Shown here: positions 31,739-40,889 of the stretch, in pieces
Numbering within the stretch: position 1 is the first letter of the stretch
Layout: each line of letters begins with the position of its first letter
From: Brevundimonas sp. NIBR10
Lineage (GTDB): Bacteria > Pseudomonadota > Alphaproteobacteria > Caulobacterales > Caulobacteraceae
Direction of reading: 5' to 3'
Assembly: GCF_027912515.1 (NCBI RefSeq)
Contig: NZ_CP115464.1
Location: 2,852,001 to 2,916,000, forward strand
DNA: 64,000 nucleotides
Notes under the pieces: model-generated
Seen by the model: only the letters and a program-made list of their open reading frames with translations
The model's database searches: none
What the model was told of the DNA's origin: nothing
Position numbers and translations under genes: made by a program

Positions 31739-32212
31739 CTAGGCAGCCTGAGCTATCGCCTGGGGCAACAGTGATTCGACCACCAATCGGGACAGCATTC
31801 GTCCTTCCATCGGAATGATGGCATCGACGAATTGCTCGTTGGCGTCGGAGCCCATCACGGGCGGGTCCTGGAGCAGGTTGGCGGCCAACTGGAAGGTTTC
31901 CTGCACGCCGTCCACAAGCATGCCGGCCATGCGCGTATCATGCTGGACCACCACGATGACGTGGCGCGATGTCGGCTCGGTCCGTCCGAGACCCAGGCGG
32001 CAACGCAGATCCAGCACAGGCATGACCGCCCCGCGCAGGTTGATGACGCCCAGAACATAGTCCGGCGTCTGAGGCATCGGCGTCGTGGGGGTCCAGCCCC
32101 TGATCTCCCGTACCGAACGGACGTCGATACAGTATTCCTGACCCCCGATCTCGAACGAGATCAACTCCAGCATGCCGCCGGAACCGGCAGCGTCGATAGA
32201 AAGCGGCGACAT
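31739..32212 (-). CDS. cheW: CheW chemotaxis coupling protein
   Basis: CheW couples chemoreceptors to CheA. The 157-residue product has the SH3-like double barrel: 'ELISFEIGGQEYCIDVRSVREIRGW', 'YVLGVINLRGAVMPVLDLRCRLG' and 'GMLVDGVQETFQL'. ATG 32212 follows the chemoreceptor stop with no gap (TAGATG), so it was probably co-translated with that gene, now interrupted by an IS. Its expression could be reduced by the insertion, or driven from the IS. Confidence 0.9.
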   Translation of the reverse strand: MSPLSIDAAGSGGMLELISFEIGGQEYCIDVRSVREIRGWTPTTPMPQTPDYVLGVINLRGAVMPVLDLRCRLGLGRTEPTSRHVIVVVQHDTRMAGMLVDGVQETFQLAANLLQDPPVMGSDANEQFVDAIIPMEGRMLSRLVVESLLPQAIAQAA

Positions 32213-33190
32213 CTAGAACTGCTCCCATTCGGAAGCTTTCAGCGCGGTATTGCCGACCGATCGTGGCGCAGCTCGCCTTGCGGGAATGGAAGGTGCGCTC
32301 GCCCTTGCAAACGCCTCGATCCGGCCGCGCGCTTCCAGGACCGGGTTGTTGATGGAACCATGGCCCGCGAGGGCTGACCCGGTATTGAACCGTTTGACCA
32401 GTCCAGCCAGCTGGCCCGTTTCAGATTGCAGGATTCCAGCGGCGGCCGTCGTCTCTTCGACCATGGCCGCGTTCTGCTGGGTGACCTGATCCATCTGATT
32501 GATAGCCGAGTTGACCTGGGCGAGCGCCGTCGATTGCTCCTGCGCGGAAGCGGCAATCTCGGCAATCAGGCCGTCCATCTCGGCGACGCTGCCGGCGATC
32601 GTTGCCAGCGCCGCGCCGGTATCGTCCACCAGCTTCACGCCCTTGGAAACCTGTGACGTCGAGGCCGAAATCAATGCCTTGATCTCCTTGGCCGCGGTCG
32701 CGGATCGCTGGGCCAAAGCCCTGACTTCCTGGGCGACGACTGCAAAGCCACGACCGGCGTCCCCAGCCCGGGCAGCCTCGACCCCCGCATTCAGGGCCAG
32801 AAGGTTGGTCTGGAAGGCGATTTCGTCGATGACGCCGATGATTTGGCCGATCTCGTTGGAACTCTGCTGGATTTCGCCCATGGCGATCACCGCCTCCCGG
32901 ACCACCAGTCCGGACTTTTCAGCGTCCGAACGGGTGCCGCTTGCGACGTTCGCTGCCTGCATGGCTCCGGCGGCACTGCGTTTGACCGTGGCCGTAATCT
33001 GATCCAGCGCCGCCGCAGTCTCTTCCAGGCTGGCAGCCTGTTGCTCGGTGCGACGGGACAGGTCATCGGAGGCCCCGGCGATCTCGTCGGAACCGCTGCG
33101 GATCGAGCCCACGCTCTGCAACACTTCGTCGAGGGTGACGCGGAGGCTTTCGATGGCTGCGTTGAAATCATCCTGAACGGTCTTGTGCGT
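32213..33190 (-). pseudogene. 3' part of a methyl-accepting chemotaxis protein, split by IS21 element
   Basis: About 325 residues: the end of a HAMP-like segment ('[63 protein letters not shown]'), then the signalling hairpin tip '[43 protein letters not shown]', and a C-terminal EWEQF, which matches the xWxxF tether for CheR/CheB. The 5' part (PAS domain) is at 35704-36246. Removing the IS and one 7-base duplicate joins both in frame to a 506-residue soluble receptor (GDRTGTHKTV at the junction). A start inside the IS end at 33262 could give a PAS-less product. Confidence 0.9.
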
Positions 33191-33197
33191 GCCGGTC
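33191..33197. repeat. Target-site duplication, left copy (GCCGGTC)
   Basis: GCCGGTC immediately before the TGT end of the IS21 element; the same 7 bases follow the other end at 35704-35710. IS21-family elements make 4-8 base duplications. An intact duplication indicates a single, fairly recent transposition without later rearrangement. Confidence 0.93.
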
Positions 33198-33224
33198 TGT
33201 GGATCGGCGTGGAAAAGGGACCCC
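33198..33224 (+). repeat. IS21 left terminal inverted repeat
   Basis: Begins TGTGGATCGGCGT and ends AAAAGGGACCCC. It pairs with 35677-35703 with four mismatches in two dinucleotides. A second, inner copy of the ATCGGCGT...GGACCCC block follows at about 33229-33248. Confidence 0.92.
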
Positions 33225-33277
33225 GTTAGCGGTGTGATCGGCGTCGAATAAGGACCCCTCATCCCTGAGGTCTAACG

Positions 33278-34825
33278 GTGGCGGCTTGGCGGATGTCAGG
33301 CGGCGAGTTCGGGATGTTGGTGTTGGAGACGGTGTTGAGGATCCGGCGCGAGTTTGCGTCCGGGAAGGCGATCAAGGCGATCGCGCGTGACCTTCGATTG
33401 TCGCGCAAGGTGGTGCGCAAGGCGATCCGGGAGCCTGATGCGGAGTTCGCCTATCGGCGGGCGGTGCAGCCGTTGCCGAGGCTGGCGCCGTTCCAGGCCA
33501 GGCTCGATGAACTGCTGGAAGAGGACGAGGCGCGGCCGCGGCGCGAGAAGCTGCGGATGACGCGGGTCCATGACCTGCTGGTGCGCGAGGGGTTCGACGG
33601 GTCGTACGACGCGGTCCGGCGCTACGCGGCGGGGTGGCGGCTGAAGCGACGCCGGGGCGTAGCCGATGCGCCGACGTTCATCCCGCTGATGTTCCAGCCG
33701 GGCGAAGCCTACCAGTTCGACTGGAGCCACGAGGACGTGGAGATCGCGGGCAAGCCGATGCGGGTGAAGGTGGCGCACATGCGACTGTGCGCGTCACGCG
33801 CGATCTATGTTCGGGCCTACCCGCGCGAGACCCAGGAGATGCTGTTCGACGCGCATGCGCGGGCGTTCGCCTTCTTCGGCGGGGTGCCGACGCGCGGGAT
33901 CTACGACAACATGAAGACGGCGGTGACGACGGTGTTCACGGGCAAGGACCGGCTGTTCAACCGGCGCTTCCTGGTCATGGCGAGCCACTACATGGTCGAA
34001 CCGACGGCCTGTTCGCCAGCGGCCGGCTGGGAGAAGGGCCAGGTCGAGCACCAGGTCCAGACGGCGCGGGGACGGTTCTTCCAGCCGCGCCTGCGCTTCA
34101 CCAGCCTGGAGGAGCTGAACGGCTGGCTGGAGGCAGAATGCCGTCGCTGGGGCGAGCTGCGCCAGCATCCCGAGCAGAAGGACCTGACGGTCGCTCAGGC
34201 CCTGGCCGCCGAGCGTCCGGCGCTGCAGCCCATGCTGGGCCCGTTCGACGGCTTCCACGAGAGCGAACACGCGGTGACGGGGACCTGCCTGATCAGCTTC
34301 GACCGCAACCGCTACTCGGTGATGGCCAGAGCCGGGCGACGCACGGTGCAGGTCCGCGCCTATGCCGACCGGATCGTCGTGCGCTGCGAGGGAGAGGTCA
34401 TCGCCGACCATCGTCGGTTCTTCGGTCGCGACCGGACCCTCTACGATCCCTGGCATTACCTGCCGGTGCTGGCGACCAAGCCCGGGGCCCTGCGCAATGG
34501 CGCGCCGTTCCAGGACTGGGAGTTGCCGCCCGCGCTGGCGCGCCTGCGCCGCAAGCTGGGCTCAGGCGACGAGGCCGATCGCCGGTTCGTGCGGGTGCTG
34601 GCGGCGGTGCTGGAAGACGGCCTGGAGCCGGTCGAGGCTGCCGCGCGCGAGGCGCTCGCCGCCGGGACCGTCAGCGACGACGTCATCCTCAACATCCTGG
34701 CGCGCCGGCGCGAACCGCCCCGGCCGCTGAGCATCGTCACACCGGACGACCTGGCGCTGCGGCATCCGCCTCTGGCGGACTGCGACCGCTACGACAGCTT
34801 GCGAGGCCTGCATGCAGCGGCATGA
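33278..34825 (+). CDS. istA: IS21-family transposase IstA
   Basis: A 515-residue DDE transposase: N-terminal HTH ('[27 protein letters not shown]', about 29-54), the RNase H-like core with D in '[12 protein letters not shown]', D in '[11 protein letters not shown]' and E in '[12 protein letters not shown]', then the C-terminal beta-barrel ('[32 protein letters not shown]'). No truncation or frameshift is seen. The start may be later, at M7 or M13. It overlaps istB by 14 bases. Confidence 0.95.
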   Translation: MAAWRMSGGEFGMLVLETVLRIRREFASGKAIKAIARDLRLSRKVVRKAIREPDAEFAYRRAVQPLPRLAPFQARLDELLEEDEARPRREKLRMTRVHDLLVREGFDGSYDAVRRYAAGWRLKRRRGVADAPTFIPLMFQPGEAYQFDWSHEDVEIAGKPMRVKVAHMRLCASRAIYVRAYPRETQEMLFDAHARAFAFFGGVPTRGIYDNMKTAVTTVFTGKDRLFNRRFLVMASHYMVEPTACSPAAGWEKGQVEHQVQTARGRFFQPRLRFTSLEELNGWLEAECRRWGELRQHPEQKDLTVAQALAAERPALQPMLGPFDGFHESEHAVTGTCLISFDRNRYSVMARAGRRTVQVRAYADRIVVRCEGEVIADHRRFFGRDRTLYDPWHYLPVLATKPGALRNGAPFQDWELPPALARLRRKLGSGDEADRRFVRVLAAVLEDGLEPVEAAAREALAAGTVSDDVILNILARRREPPRPLSIVTPDDLALRHPPLADCDRYDSLRGLHAAA

Positions 34826-35540
34826 GATGATGGCGGCCCTGACCGGCCTGGGCCTCAAGGGCATGGCCGGCGCCTTCGACGAAGCGGTCACCACGGGCCT
34901 GCAGCGCAAGCGTACGACCATGGAGATCCTCGCCGACCTGCTCCGCGCCGAGACGACCCACCGGCATGCGGCTTCCATCCGGTACCGGATGGCGGCAGCC
35001 AAGCTGCCGGCCGTGAAGGACCTCGACGCCTTCGTGTTCGACGGCACGCCGATCAACGAGGGACTGGTGCGCTCGCTTCACAGCGGCTCCTTCCTGGCGA
35101 ACCGGCGCAACATCGTGCTGGTCGGCGGGACCGGCACGGGCAAGACCCACTTGGCCACGGCCATCATCGCCAACGTCGTGCGCGCCGGGGCGCGTGGCCG
35201 CTACTTCAACACCGTCGACCTGGTGAACCGCCTCGAGGAGGAGACCCGCCTGGGCAAGGCCGGTGCGCTGGCTGCTCACCTCTGCCGCCTCGACGTCGTG
35301 GTCCTCGACGAGCTCGGCTACCTGCCGTTCGCCCGCTCGGGCGGTCAGTTGCTGTTCCACCTGATCAGCAAGCTCTACGAGCGGACCTCGGTGATCGTCA
35401 CGACCAACCTCGCCTTCGGCGAATGGCCGACCGTGTTCGGCGATCCCAAGATGACCACGGCCCTGCTCGACCGCATCACCCACCACTGCGACATCGTCGA
35501 GACCGGCAACGACAGCTGGCGCTTCAAACACCGCAGCTGA
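34812..35540 (+). CDS. istB: IS21-family helper ATPase IstB
   Basis: A 242-residue AAA+ ATPase that assists IstA in target choice and strand transfer. Walker A '[14 protein letters not shown]' (about 108-121) and Walker B '[14 protein letters not shown]' are intact, and '[21 protein letters not shown]' is the family sensor region. It overlaps istA by 14 bases, usual for IS21. Confidence 0.95.
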   Translation: MQRHEMMAALTGLGLKGMAGAFDEAVTTGLQRKRTTMEILADLLRAETTHRHAASIRYRMAAAKLPAVKDLDAFVFDGTPINEGLVRSLHSGSFLANRRNIVLVGGTGTGKTHLATAIIANVVRAGARGRYFNTVDLVNRLEEETRLGKAGALAAHLCRLDVVVLDELGYLPFARSGGQLLFHLISKLYERTSVIVTTNLAFGEWPTVFGDPKMTTALLDRITHHCDIVETGNDSWRFKHRS

Positions 35541-35676
35541 CCCACCACGAAGAACGCCAAGCGAGGGTTGAGCCTCCGGTCGGGCTACGCCCTCCCTACG
35601 CCCCAACCCTCGCAAGCGGTGCGCTCGTGACGTCCATCACGAACCCCAAAAGGGGGTCCCTATTGCACGCCGATAA

Positions 35677-35703
35677 GGGGTCCCTTTTAGACGCCGATTG
35701 ACA
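35677..35703 (-). repeat. IS21 right terminal inverted repeat
   Basis: Reads GGGGTCCC on the plus strand and ends in GATTGACA; its reverse complement matches the left end in 23 of 27 bases. The inner copy (TGCAATAGGGACCCCC in reverse complement) precedes it. Confidence 0.92.
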
Positions 35704-35710
35704 GCCGGTC
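35704..35710. repeat. Target-site duplication, right copy (GCCGGTC)
   Basis: Exact copy of the 7 bases at 33191-33197, flanking the other end of the IS. It also belongs to the last codons of the 5' chemoreceptor fragment. Confidence 0.93.
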
Positions 35711-36246
35711 CGATCACCCTCGATCCTCACGGTCAGATCTCCATCGGACAGGCGACTGAGGCTGTCTGCCAGGGTGCGGACGAGATCCAGTTGGGTCTCC
35801 TCAGCGCTTTTGCGGGCAACCTCCCTGCGAGCGGCTTCCTGCTCCGCCTGGGTGATGTCCACGGCCACCTTCATGACCTTGTAGGCCTTGCCGTCGGCAT
35901 CAAGGACGGGATTGTAAGAGGCCTGTATCCATACCTCTCGGCCACCCTTCGCCAGGCGACGGAATTTTTGAGAGACGAACTGGCCGTCACGCAGTTTCTG
36001 CCAGAATTCTCGATAGCCGTCGGTCGCGGCCTCTACGGGATCTATGAAAATACTATGGTGGCGGCCGACGATCTCGGCCGCCGAGTATCCCATTGCTGAC
36101 AGAAAGTTCTCGTTTCCTGTCAGGATAGTTCCGTCGAGGCTGAACTCGATGATGGCCTGCGATCGGGAGATGGAATCCAGCTTGTTTTCAAGATCCCGTC
36201 TAGCCCGTGCTTCAGTTGTGTCCGATTTTCTGCTGCGTCCGAACAT
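35704..36246 (-). pseudogene. 5' part of PAS chemoreceptor gene, split by IS21 element
   Basis: 181 codons from ATG 36246 to the IS junction. A short charged N-terminus (MFGRSRKSDTTEARARRDLENKLDSI) has no membrane segment, so the receptor is cytoplasmic. It is followed by a PAS domain (about residues 30-150: 'IIEFSLDGTILTGNENFLSAMGYSAAEIVGRHHSIFI', 'AKGGREVWIQASYNPVLDADGKAYKVMKVAVDIT') and the start of a HAMP-like coil ('LADSLSRLSDGDLTVRIEGDRTG'). ATG 36246 is preceded by GGGGGAA. Translation now reads about 30 codons into the IS end before stopping. Confidence 0.88.
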
Positions 36247-36522
36247 TCTGGTTCCCCCGAATTCCGAGCCAAATGGCGACTTCCGTACCTGACGTAATGT
36301 AATACCCTTAACGACGATATAACTTTCGGTTGCTTGACCACGCAACGCTCATTGGATCGCGCAGGGGAGGCTTAACGTTGCTTTTATTGGAGATTAAAAT
36401 CTTGATATCTAACGGATATTGAATCAGATACGGTTCTGACTTCGCACACTTTCTAGTTGCTGGAGGGCCTGCTAACTGCACAGGTTGGCCTCTTGCCAAC
36501 AGCATCAACCCGAGTTTGACGT
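36247..36522. other. AT-rich intergenic region between chemoreceptor 5' end and uxuB 3' end
   Basis: About 276 bases, notably AT-richer than the rest of the window (for example around 36290-36440), suggesting a promoter region for the chemoreceptor. No gene was found. It contains an inverted repeat at 36484-36500 (GTTGGC-CTCTT-GCCAAC) just past the uxuB stop. Confidence 0.5.
36484..36500. repeat. Inverted repeat downstream of uxuB
   Basis: GTTGGC-N5-GCCAAC, perfect 6-base arms, 22 bases past the uxuB stop. It could be the stem of a weak terminator for the hexuronate operon, but no T-run follows on the minus strand. It also resembles, with wrong spacing, the TTGG...CCAA operator of the same operon. 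Confidence 0.35.
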
Positions 36523-37992
36523 CTAGTTGGACAACGTTCTCGCCGCCCCCAGCACCCCGTCCCGCCGCAAACCGGCATAGGCCGTGGACAAGGCGGAACT
36601 GAACCGCTCATCGGCCGCCAGCGTGGGCGAGAACACGGCCGACAGGCTGAGCAGCGCGTCAACCTTCGCCTCATCCGTATCCGCCCCGGCCAGCAATCGC
36701 GCCGTCTGTTCGGCCAGCGGGTCCTGCACGACATAGGGGTTGCCCGCCTCGTCCACCCCGTCCTGCCATCGCATCCAGGCCGCGACGCCGAGGGCCAGGG
36801 CGTCGATCGACTCTCCCGCCGCCAGCCGGGTCTCGATCGTGTGCAGCAGGCGCTGCGGCAGTTTCTGGGAGCCGTCCATGGCGATCTGATAGGTCCGGTG
36901 CATCAGGGCGGCGTTGTCGAACCGCGCCATCAGGGCCGTGCGATAGGCGGCGATGTCGAGGCCCGGCGGCGGGTTCAACGTCGTCTGCGCCTCGTCCCAC
37001 AGCCACAGCACCACGGCGCGCAGGGCTGGTTGCGCGACCGCCTCGTGCACATGGGCATGCCCGGACAGGGCCCCCAGATAGGCCACCGCCGAATGGGCCC
37101 CGTTCAGAAGACGCAGTTTGGCGTCCTCCCAAGGCTCGACCCGCTCGGTCAGTTGCACGCCGTAGGCGGCGAAGTCGGGCCGCTCGCCGGCGAACCGATC
37201 CTGCACCACCCACTGGGTAAAGGGCTCTGCCTTGACCATGCCCTCGTCGCGGACGCCGAGGCGGGCCTCCAGCCGGTCGATGTCGTCAGGCGTCGTCGCC
37301 GGCACGATCCGATCGATCATGGTCTGGGGGAAGGCCCCCTCGGCGGCGATCCAGTCGGCCAACTCCGGATCAATGCGCCGCGCCATCTCCAGCACCCCGG
37401 CGCGGATCCGCTTGCCGTTGTGGGGAAGGTTGTCGCAACTGATGACGGTGAAGGGTTTGAGCCCCGCAGCCTTCCTCGCCTTCAGGGCCGCAACGATGAA
37501 GCCGGGTGCCGTGATCGGCCTGGAGATGTCGATCAGATCGGCCGCGACCTCGGGGTCGTCCAGCATCAGGTCGCCCGTCGCCGGGTCGAGGCGATAGCCC
37601 TTCTCGGTCACCGTCAGGGTGACGATGTGGACGTCCGCATCGGCCATGGCGGCCACCAGCGCCGCCGGGTCCTGCGGCCCCACCATGACCTCCTTGCCGG
37701 CCCCGATGATCCTCAGCCGCTCCTCGGCCCCGTCGCGCACCACCAGGGTATAGAGGCCGTCCTGCGGGTTCAGCTGTTCGGCCACCGAGGGCGACCTCAG
37801 CGACGCGCCCAGCACCCCCCAGCGCAGGTCGCCTGACGCCAGGGCATCGTCGAACACCACCGCCTGGTGCGCCCGGTGGAAGGCCCCGATGCCCAGGTGG
37901 ACCACGCCGGTCCTGACCGCCGCCCGGTCGTAGCCGGGCCGGGCGACCTCGGCCGGCAGGCGCGACAGCGAAGCGTCCGACAGCCGGCTCAC
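36523..37992 (-). CDS. uxuB: Fructuronate reductase (mannitol dehydrogenase family)
   Basis: Reduces D-fructuronate to D-mannonate with NADH. 489 residues of the polyol dehydrogenase family: N-terminal Rossmann 'VVHLGIGAFHRAHQAVVFDD', 'VTEKGYRLDPATGDL', 'PFTVISCDNLPHNGKRIRAGVLEMA', then the C-terminal helical domain with the catalytic segment 'KLRLLNGAHSAVAYLGALSGHAHVHEAV'. The start overlaps the uxaC stop (ATGA). Mannitol or other polyol dehydrogenase is possible by sequence; the uxaC-manD neighbourhood decides for UxuB. Confidence 0.9.
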   Translation of the reverse strand: MSRLSDASLSRLPAEVARPGYDRAAVRTGVVHLGIGAFHRAHQAVVFDDALASGDLRWGVLGASLRSPSVAEQLNPQDGLYTLVVRDGAEERLRIIGAGKEVMVGPQDPAALVAAMADADVHIVTLTVTEKGYRLDPATGDLMLDDPEVAADLIDISRPITAPGFIVAALKARKAAGLKPFTVISCDNLPHNGKRIRAGVLEMARRIDPELADWIAAEGAFPQTMIDRIVPATTPDDIDRLEARLGVRDEGMVKAEPFTQWVVQDRFAGERPDFAAYGVQLTERVEPWEDAKLRLLNGAHSAVAYLGALSGHAHVHEAVAQPALRAVVLWLWDEAQTTLNPPPGLDIAAYRTALMARFDNAALMHRTYQIAMDGSQKLPQRLLHTIETRLAAGESIDALALGVAAWMRWQDGVDEAGNPYVVQDPLAEQTARLLAGADTDEAKVDALLSLSAVFSPTLAADERFSSALSTAYAGLRRDGVLGAARTLSN

Positions 37993-39404
37993 AGCCTGTA
38001 GGCCGCCTTGACCAGACCATAGGTCAGGGCATGGGCCAGCTCATGCGCCTCGTCCTCCTCCATCCGGTGTTCGACCACCAGTTTGGCCAGGAAGCCGCAG
38101 TCCATCCGCCGGGCCACGTCGTGACGGGCCGGGATCGACAGGAAGGCCCGGGTGTCGTCGTTGAAGCCGACGGTGTTGTAGAAGCCGGCCGTCTCGGTCG
38201 TCTGTTCGCGGAACCGGCGCATCCCCTCGGGACTGTCGTGGAACCACCAGCTTGGCCCCAGCTTCAGCGCCGGATAATGCCCGGCCAGCGGGGCCAGTTC
38301 GCGGCTGTAGGAGGTCTCGTCGAGGGTGAACAGGATCAGGGTCAGCCGGGTGTCCGACCCGAACCGGTCCAGCAGGGGTTTCAGCGCCCGCACATAGTCG
38401 GTCCGGGTCGGGATATCGCAGCCCTTGTCGCGACCGAAGCGCTCGAACACCGTCGCCGAGTGGTTGCGGAAGCTGCCCGGATGCAGTTGCATGACCAGCC
38501 CGTCCTCGACCGACATGGCCGCCATCTCGGTCAGCATCTGGCCCCGGAACAGTTCGGCGTCGGCAGGCGTCGCCGGGCCCGTCGAGACGCGGGCGAACAG
38601 GGCCTGCGCATCCGCCTTCGACAGGTCGGCGGTGAAGGCGGTCGGGTGGCCGTGGTCCGTCGAGGTGGCCCCCATGGACGCGAAAAACGCTCGCCGCGCC
38701 CGCAGCGAGTCCAGGTATCCGTCCCACGTCATCGTGTCGAAGCCGGTCTGGTCGGCCAGCACCTTCAGATTGTCGCGGAACCCCTCATAGTCGGGATCGA
38801 CCACCGGATCGGGGCGATAGGCGGTCAGGACCCGCCCCTTCCAGCCCGAGGCCGCAATGGCCTTGTGATGCTCGAGCGTGTCGATCGGCGACTCGGTCGT
38901 CGTGATCACCTCGATGTTGAACCGCTCGAACAGGGCGCGCGGCCGGAAGGCCTCGGTCTTCAGCGCCGCGTCGATGACGTCGTAATAGTGGTCCGCCGTC
39001 TCGGCTGACAGCCGCACATCAATGCCGAACGCCTCGGCATAGACCCAGTCGTGCCACATCCGCGACGGTGTCCCGCGGAACAGGTGATAGTTCTCGGCGA
39101 ACCTCCGCCAGATCGCCCTTGGATCGGTCTCGACCGGGCCGCCGTCGGCACGCGGAACGCCCAGATCCTCCATCGCCATCCCCTGGGAATGCAGCATGCG
39201 GAAGACATAATGGTCCGGCGTGATCAGCAGCTCGGCCGGATTGGCGAAGTTCTCGTTCAGCGCAAACCACGCCGGGTCCGTATGCCCGTGCGGGCTGATG
39301 ATCGGCAGGTCCCTGATCTGCGCATACAGACGCCGCGCCACACCGCGCGTGTCGGGATCGACAGGGAACAGGCGGTCGGGATGAAGGCGAAGGGACTGGG
39401 TCAC
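37989..39404 (-). CDS. uxaC: Glucuronate (uronate) isomerase
   Basis: Isomerises glucuronate to fructuronate (and galacturonate to tagaturonate). 471 residues; motifs 'DLPIISPHGHTDPAWFALNENFANPAELLITPDHYVFRMLHSQG', 'EVITTTESPIDTLEHHKAI', 'MQLHPGSFRNH' and 'WWFHDSPEGMRRFREQTTETAGFYNTVGFNDDTRAFLSIPARHDVARR'. The start is GTG 39404, overlapping the manD stop (TAGTG); a GTG four codons earlier (39416) is possible. Middle gene of manD-uxaC-uxuB. Confidence 0.95.
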   Translation of the reverse strand: MTQSLRLHPDRLFPVDPDTRGVARRLYAQIRDLPIISPHGHTDPAWFALNENFANPAELLITPDHYVFRMLHSQGMAMEDLGVPRADGGPVETDPRAIWRRFAENYHLFRGTPSRMWHDWVYAEAFGIDVRLSAETADHYYDVIDAALKTEAFRPRALFERFNIEVITTTESPIDTLEHHKAIAASGWKGRVLTAYRPDPVVDPDYEGFRDNLKVLADQTGFDTMTWDGYLDSLRARRAFFASMGATSTDHGHPTAFTADLSKADAQALFARVSTGPATPADAELFRGQMLTEMAAMSVEDGLVMQLHPGSFRNHSATVFERFGRDKGCDIPTRTDYVRALKPLLDRFGSDTRLTLILFTLDETSYSRELAPLAGHYPALKLGPSWWFHDSPEGMRRFREQTTETAGFYNTVGFNDDTRAFLSIPARHDVARRMDCGFLAKLVVEHRMEEDEAHELAHALTYGLVKAAYRL

Positions 39405-40612
39405 TACCAGTTCCACATACTGCCGTCTTCCAGCCGGGCGACGGGGAGGTAGGCGGGCTTGTAAGGGTATTTGGCCGCCTCGGCTTCGTCGATATCGACG
39501 CCGTGACCCGGCCTCTCGCCTGGATAGAGGAAGCCCTTGTCGAAGGTGTAGTCGTGGGGGAAGACCGCGTCGGTCTCGGGCGTATGGCGCATATATTCCT
39601 GAATGCCGAAGTTCGGGACCCAGACGTCGAAATGCAGAGCCGCCCCCATAGTGACGGGGGACAGGTCGGTGGCGCCATGGCTTCCGGTCCGGACCTGCCA
39701 GATCGCGGCAAAGTCTGCGATTCGACGCAGGTGGGTTATGCCCCCGGCCCTGACCACAGTCGTCCGGATATAGTCGATCAACTGGTTCTGGATCAGGTCC
39801 TTGGCGTCCCAGATCGTGTTGAAGATCTCACCGACGGCGAGTGGCGTCGTGGTGTGCTGACGGATCAGCTTGAACGCCTCCTGGTTTTCCGCCGGGGTCG
39901 CATCTTCCAGCCAGAACAGCTGATAGGGCTCGAGCCGGTGGCCGAGGGAGCCTGCCTCGATCGGGGTCAGCCTGTGGTGGGCGTCGTGCAGCAAATGGTG
40001 GTCGAACCCATAGGTGTCGCGCAGCTTGTCGAACAGCTTGGGTACGAAGTTCAGATATTTCCGGGTATCCCAGACCGTCTCGGAGGGCAGGGCGGCGTCT
40101 GCGGGTTCATAGTACATCTTGCCGCGGCCCACGCCGTAGGCGTCCTTGATGCCGGGAACACCGGACTGGGCCCGGATGGCGCGGTAGCCCATGTCGATAT
40201 ACCGACCGACCTCATCGACGGTCTCGGCCAGATCGATGCCGTTGGCGTGGCCATAGACCATGACGGCCTCACGGCTCTTGCCGCCCAACAGGTCATAGAG
40301 CGGCATTCCGGCCATCTTGGCCTTGATGTCCCACAGTGCGGTATCGACCGCAGCGATGGCGGACATGGTGACCGGACCGCGACGCCAGTAGCCGCCTCGA
40401 TACAGGTATTGCCAGATGTCCTCGATCCGCCGGGGATCCTTACCGATCAGGCAGGGAATGACGTGGTCTTCAAGGTAGGACACGACGGACAGCTCGCGGC
40501 CGTTCAGGGTCGCATCCCCGATGCCATAGACGCCTTGATCCGTCGTGATCTTGAGCGTCACAAAGTTTCGCCCGGGGCAGGTGACAATGACTTTAGCCGA
40601 CTCGATCTTCAT
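39404..40612 (-). CDS. manD: D-mannonate dehydratase, enolase-superfamily ManD
   Basis: Dehydrates D-mannonate to 2-keto-3-deoxygluconate (KDG). 402 residues, ManD (RspA-like) type rather than UxuA: '[66 protein letters not shown]', '[17 protein letters not shown]', '[37 protein letters not shown]' (metal ligands) and '[12 protein letters not shown]'. First gene of the minus-strand operon, divergent from a TonB receptor. KDG kinase and aldolase are not in the window. Confidence 0.95.
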   Translation of the reverse strand: MKIESAKVIVTCPGRNFVTLKITTDQGVYGIGDATLNGRELSVVSYLEDHVIPCLIGKDPRRIEDIWQYLYRGGYWRRGPVTMSAIAAVDTALWDIKAKMAGMPLYDLLGGKSREAVMVYGHANGIDLAETVDEVGRYIDMGYRAIRAQSGVPGIKDAYGVGRGKMYYEPADAALPSETVWDTRKYLNFVPKLFDKLRDTYGFDHHLLHDAHHRLTPIEAGSLGHRLEPYQLFWLEDATPAENQEAFKLIRQHTTTPLAVGEIFNTIWDAKDLIQNQLIDYIRTTVVRAGGITHLRRIADFAAIWQVRTGSHGATDLSPVTMGAALHFDVWVPNFGIQEYMRHTPETDAVFPHDYTFDKGFLYPGERPGHGVDIDEAEAAKYPYKPAYLPVARLEDGSMWNW

Positions 40613-40666
40613 CGCGTTTCCTCAATCTTTGATCGCCGTCTAGCAGTTTCATCGGACAAATCCAGA

Positions 40667-40679
40667 TTGGTAATGCCAA
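40667..40679. promoter_or_regulatory. Putative UxuR/FadR-type operator 1
   Basis: TTGGTAATGCCAA, a 13-base inverted repeat with half-site TTGGT/GCCAA, 55 bases upstream of manD. Known UxuR-type sites in enterobacteria have a TTGGT...ACCAA core. The same pattern occurs at 40784 and 50054. Confidence 0.6.
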
Positions 40680-40783
40680 ATATTTCCGTGAAGGAGCGCT
40701 CGATCGTGTCGGCGTGGGATGCATTCTAAACCTAATCAGTTGAATTTGAACAGGTAAGATGATTAAGCGCGGCAGAGCCGATT

Positions 40784-40796
40784 TTGGTACAGCCAA
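40784..40796. promoter_or_regulatory. Putative UxuR/FadR-type operator 2
   Basis: TTGGTACAGCCAA, second copy of the TTGGTNNNGCCAA pattern, 94 bases upstream of the TonB receptor ATG and 8 bases before its candidate -35 (TTGACA). It overlaps a perfect palindrome CCAATAATTGG. Confidence 0.6.
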
Positions 40797-40889
40797 TAAT
40801 TGGTTGACAGGTGATATTGGCTAGGTCAGTTCTGACCTCAACGACAAAAGCCGCCGGGCGAGGCCCAGGTGACATCAGGGGAGACCGAT

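Larger units (their letters stand above)
33198..35703 (+). mobile_element. IS21-family insertion sequence, complete (2506 bp)
   Basis: The element runs from TGT to ACA and holds istA and istB with their usual overlap. The ends are 27-base imperfect inverted repeats (33198-33224 and 35677-35703), matching in 23 of 27 positions, with a shared core ATCGGCGT and AAAAGGGACCCC. Each end has a second inner copy (around 33226-33255 and 35652-35676), the multiple terminal repeats typical of IS21. It is flanked by a 7-base duplication and lies inside a chemoreceptor gene. Both ORFs look intact, so it may be active. Confidence 0.95.
40613..40889. promoter_or_regulatory. Divergent control region manD / TonB receptor
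   Basis: About 277 bases, AT-richer than flanks, separating manD (-) and the TonB receptor (+). It contains two TTGGTNNNGCCAA sites (40667-40679 and 40784-40796), a palindrome CCAATAATTGG at 40793-40803 overlapping the second, and a TTGACA at 40804-40809 that could be a -35 element for the receptor (no clear -10). Probably bound by the FadR-type regulator at 48064. Confidence 0.6.

Noticed and set aside
33197..35704. Two separate functional chemoreceptor genes
   Set aside because: The halves lack a complete domain set and join exactly in frame when the IS is removed, so they are one interrupted gene.
36484..36500. Further UxuR-type site near uxuB
   Set aside because: TTGG...CCAA arms are present but the spacing is longer than in the other three sites, and it follows the operon end.
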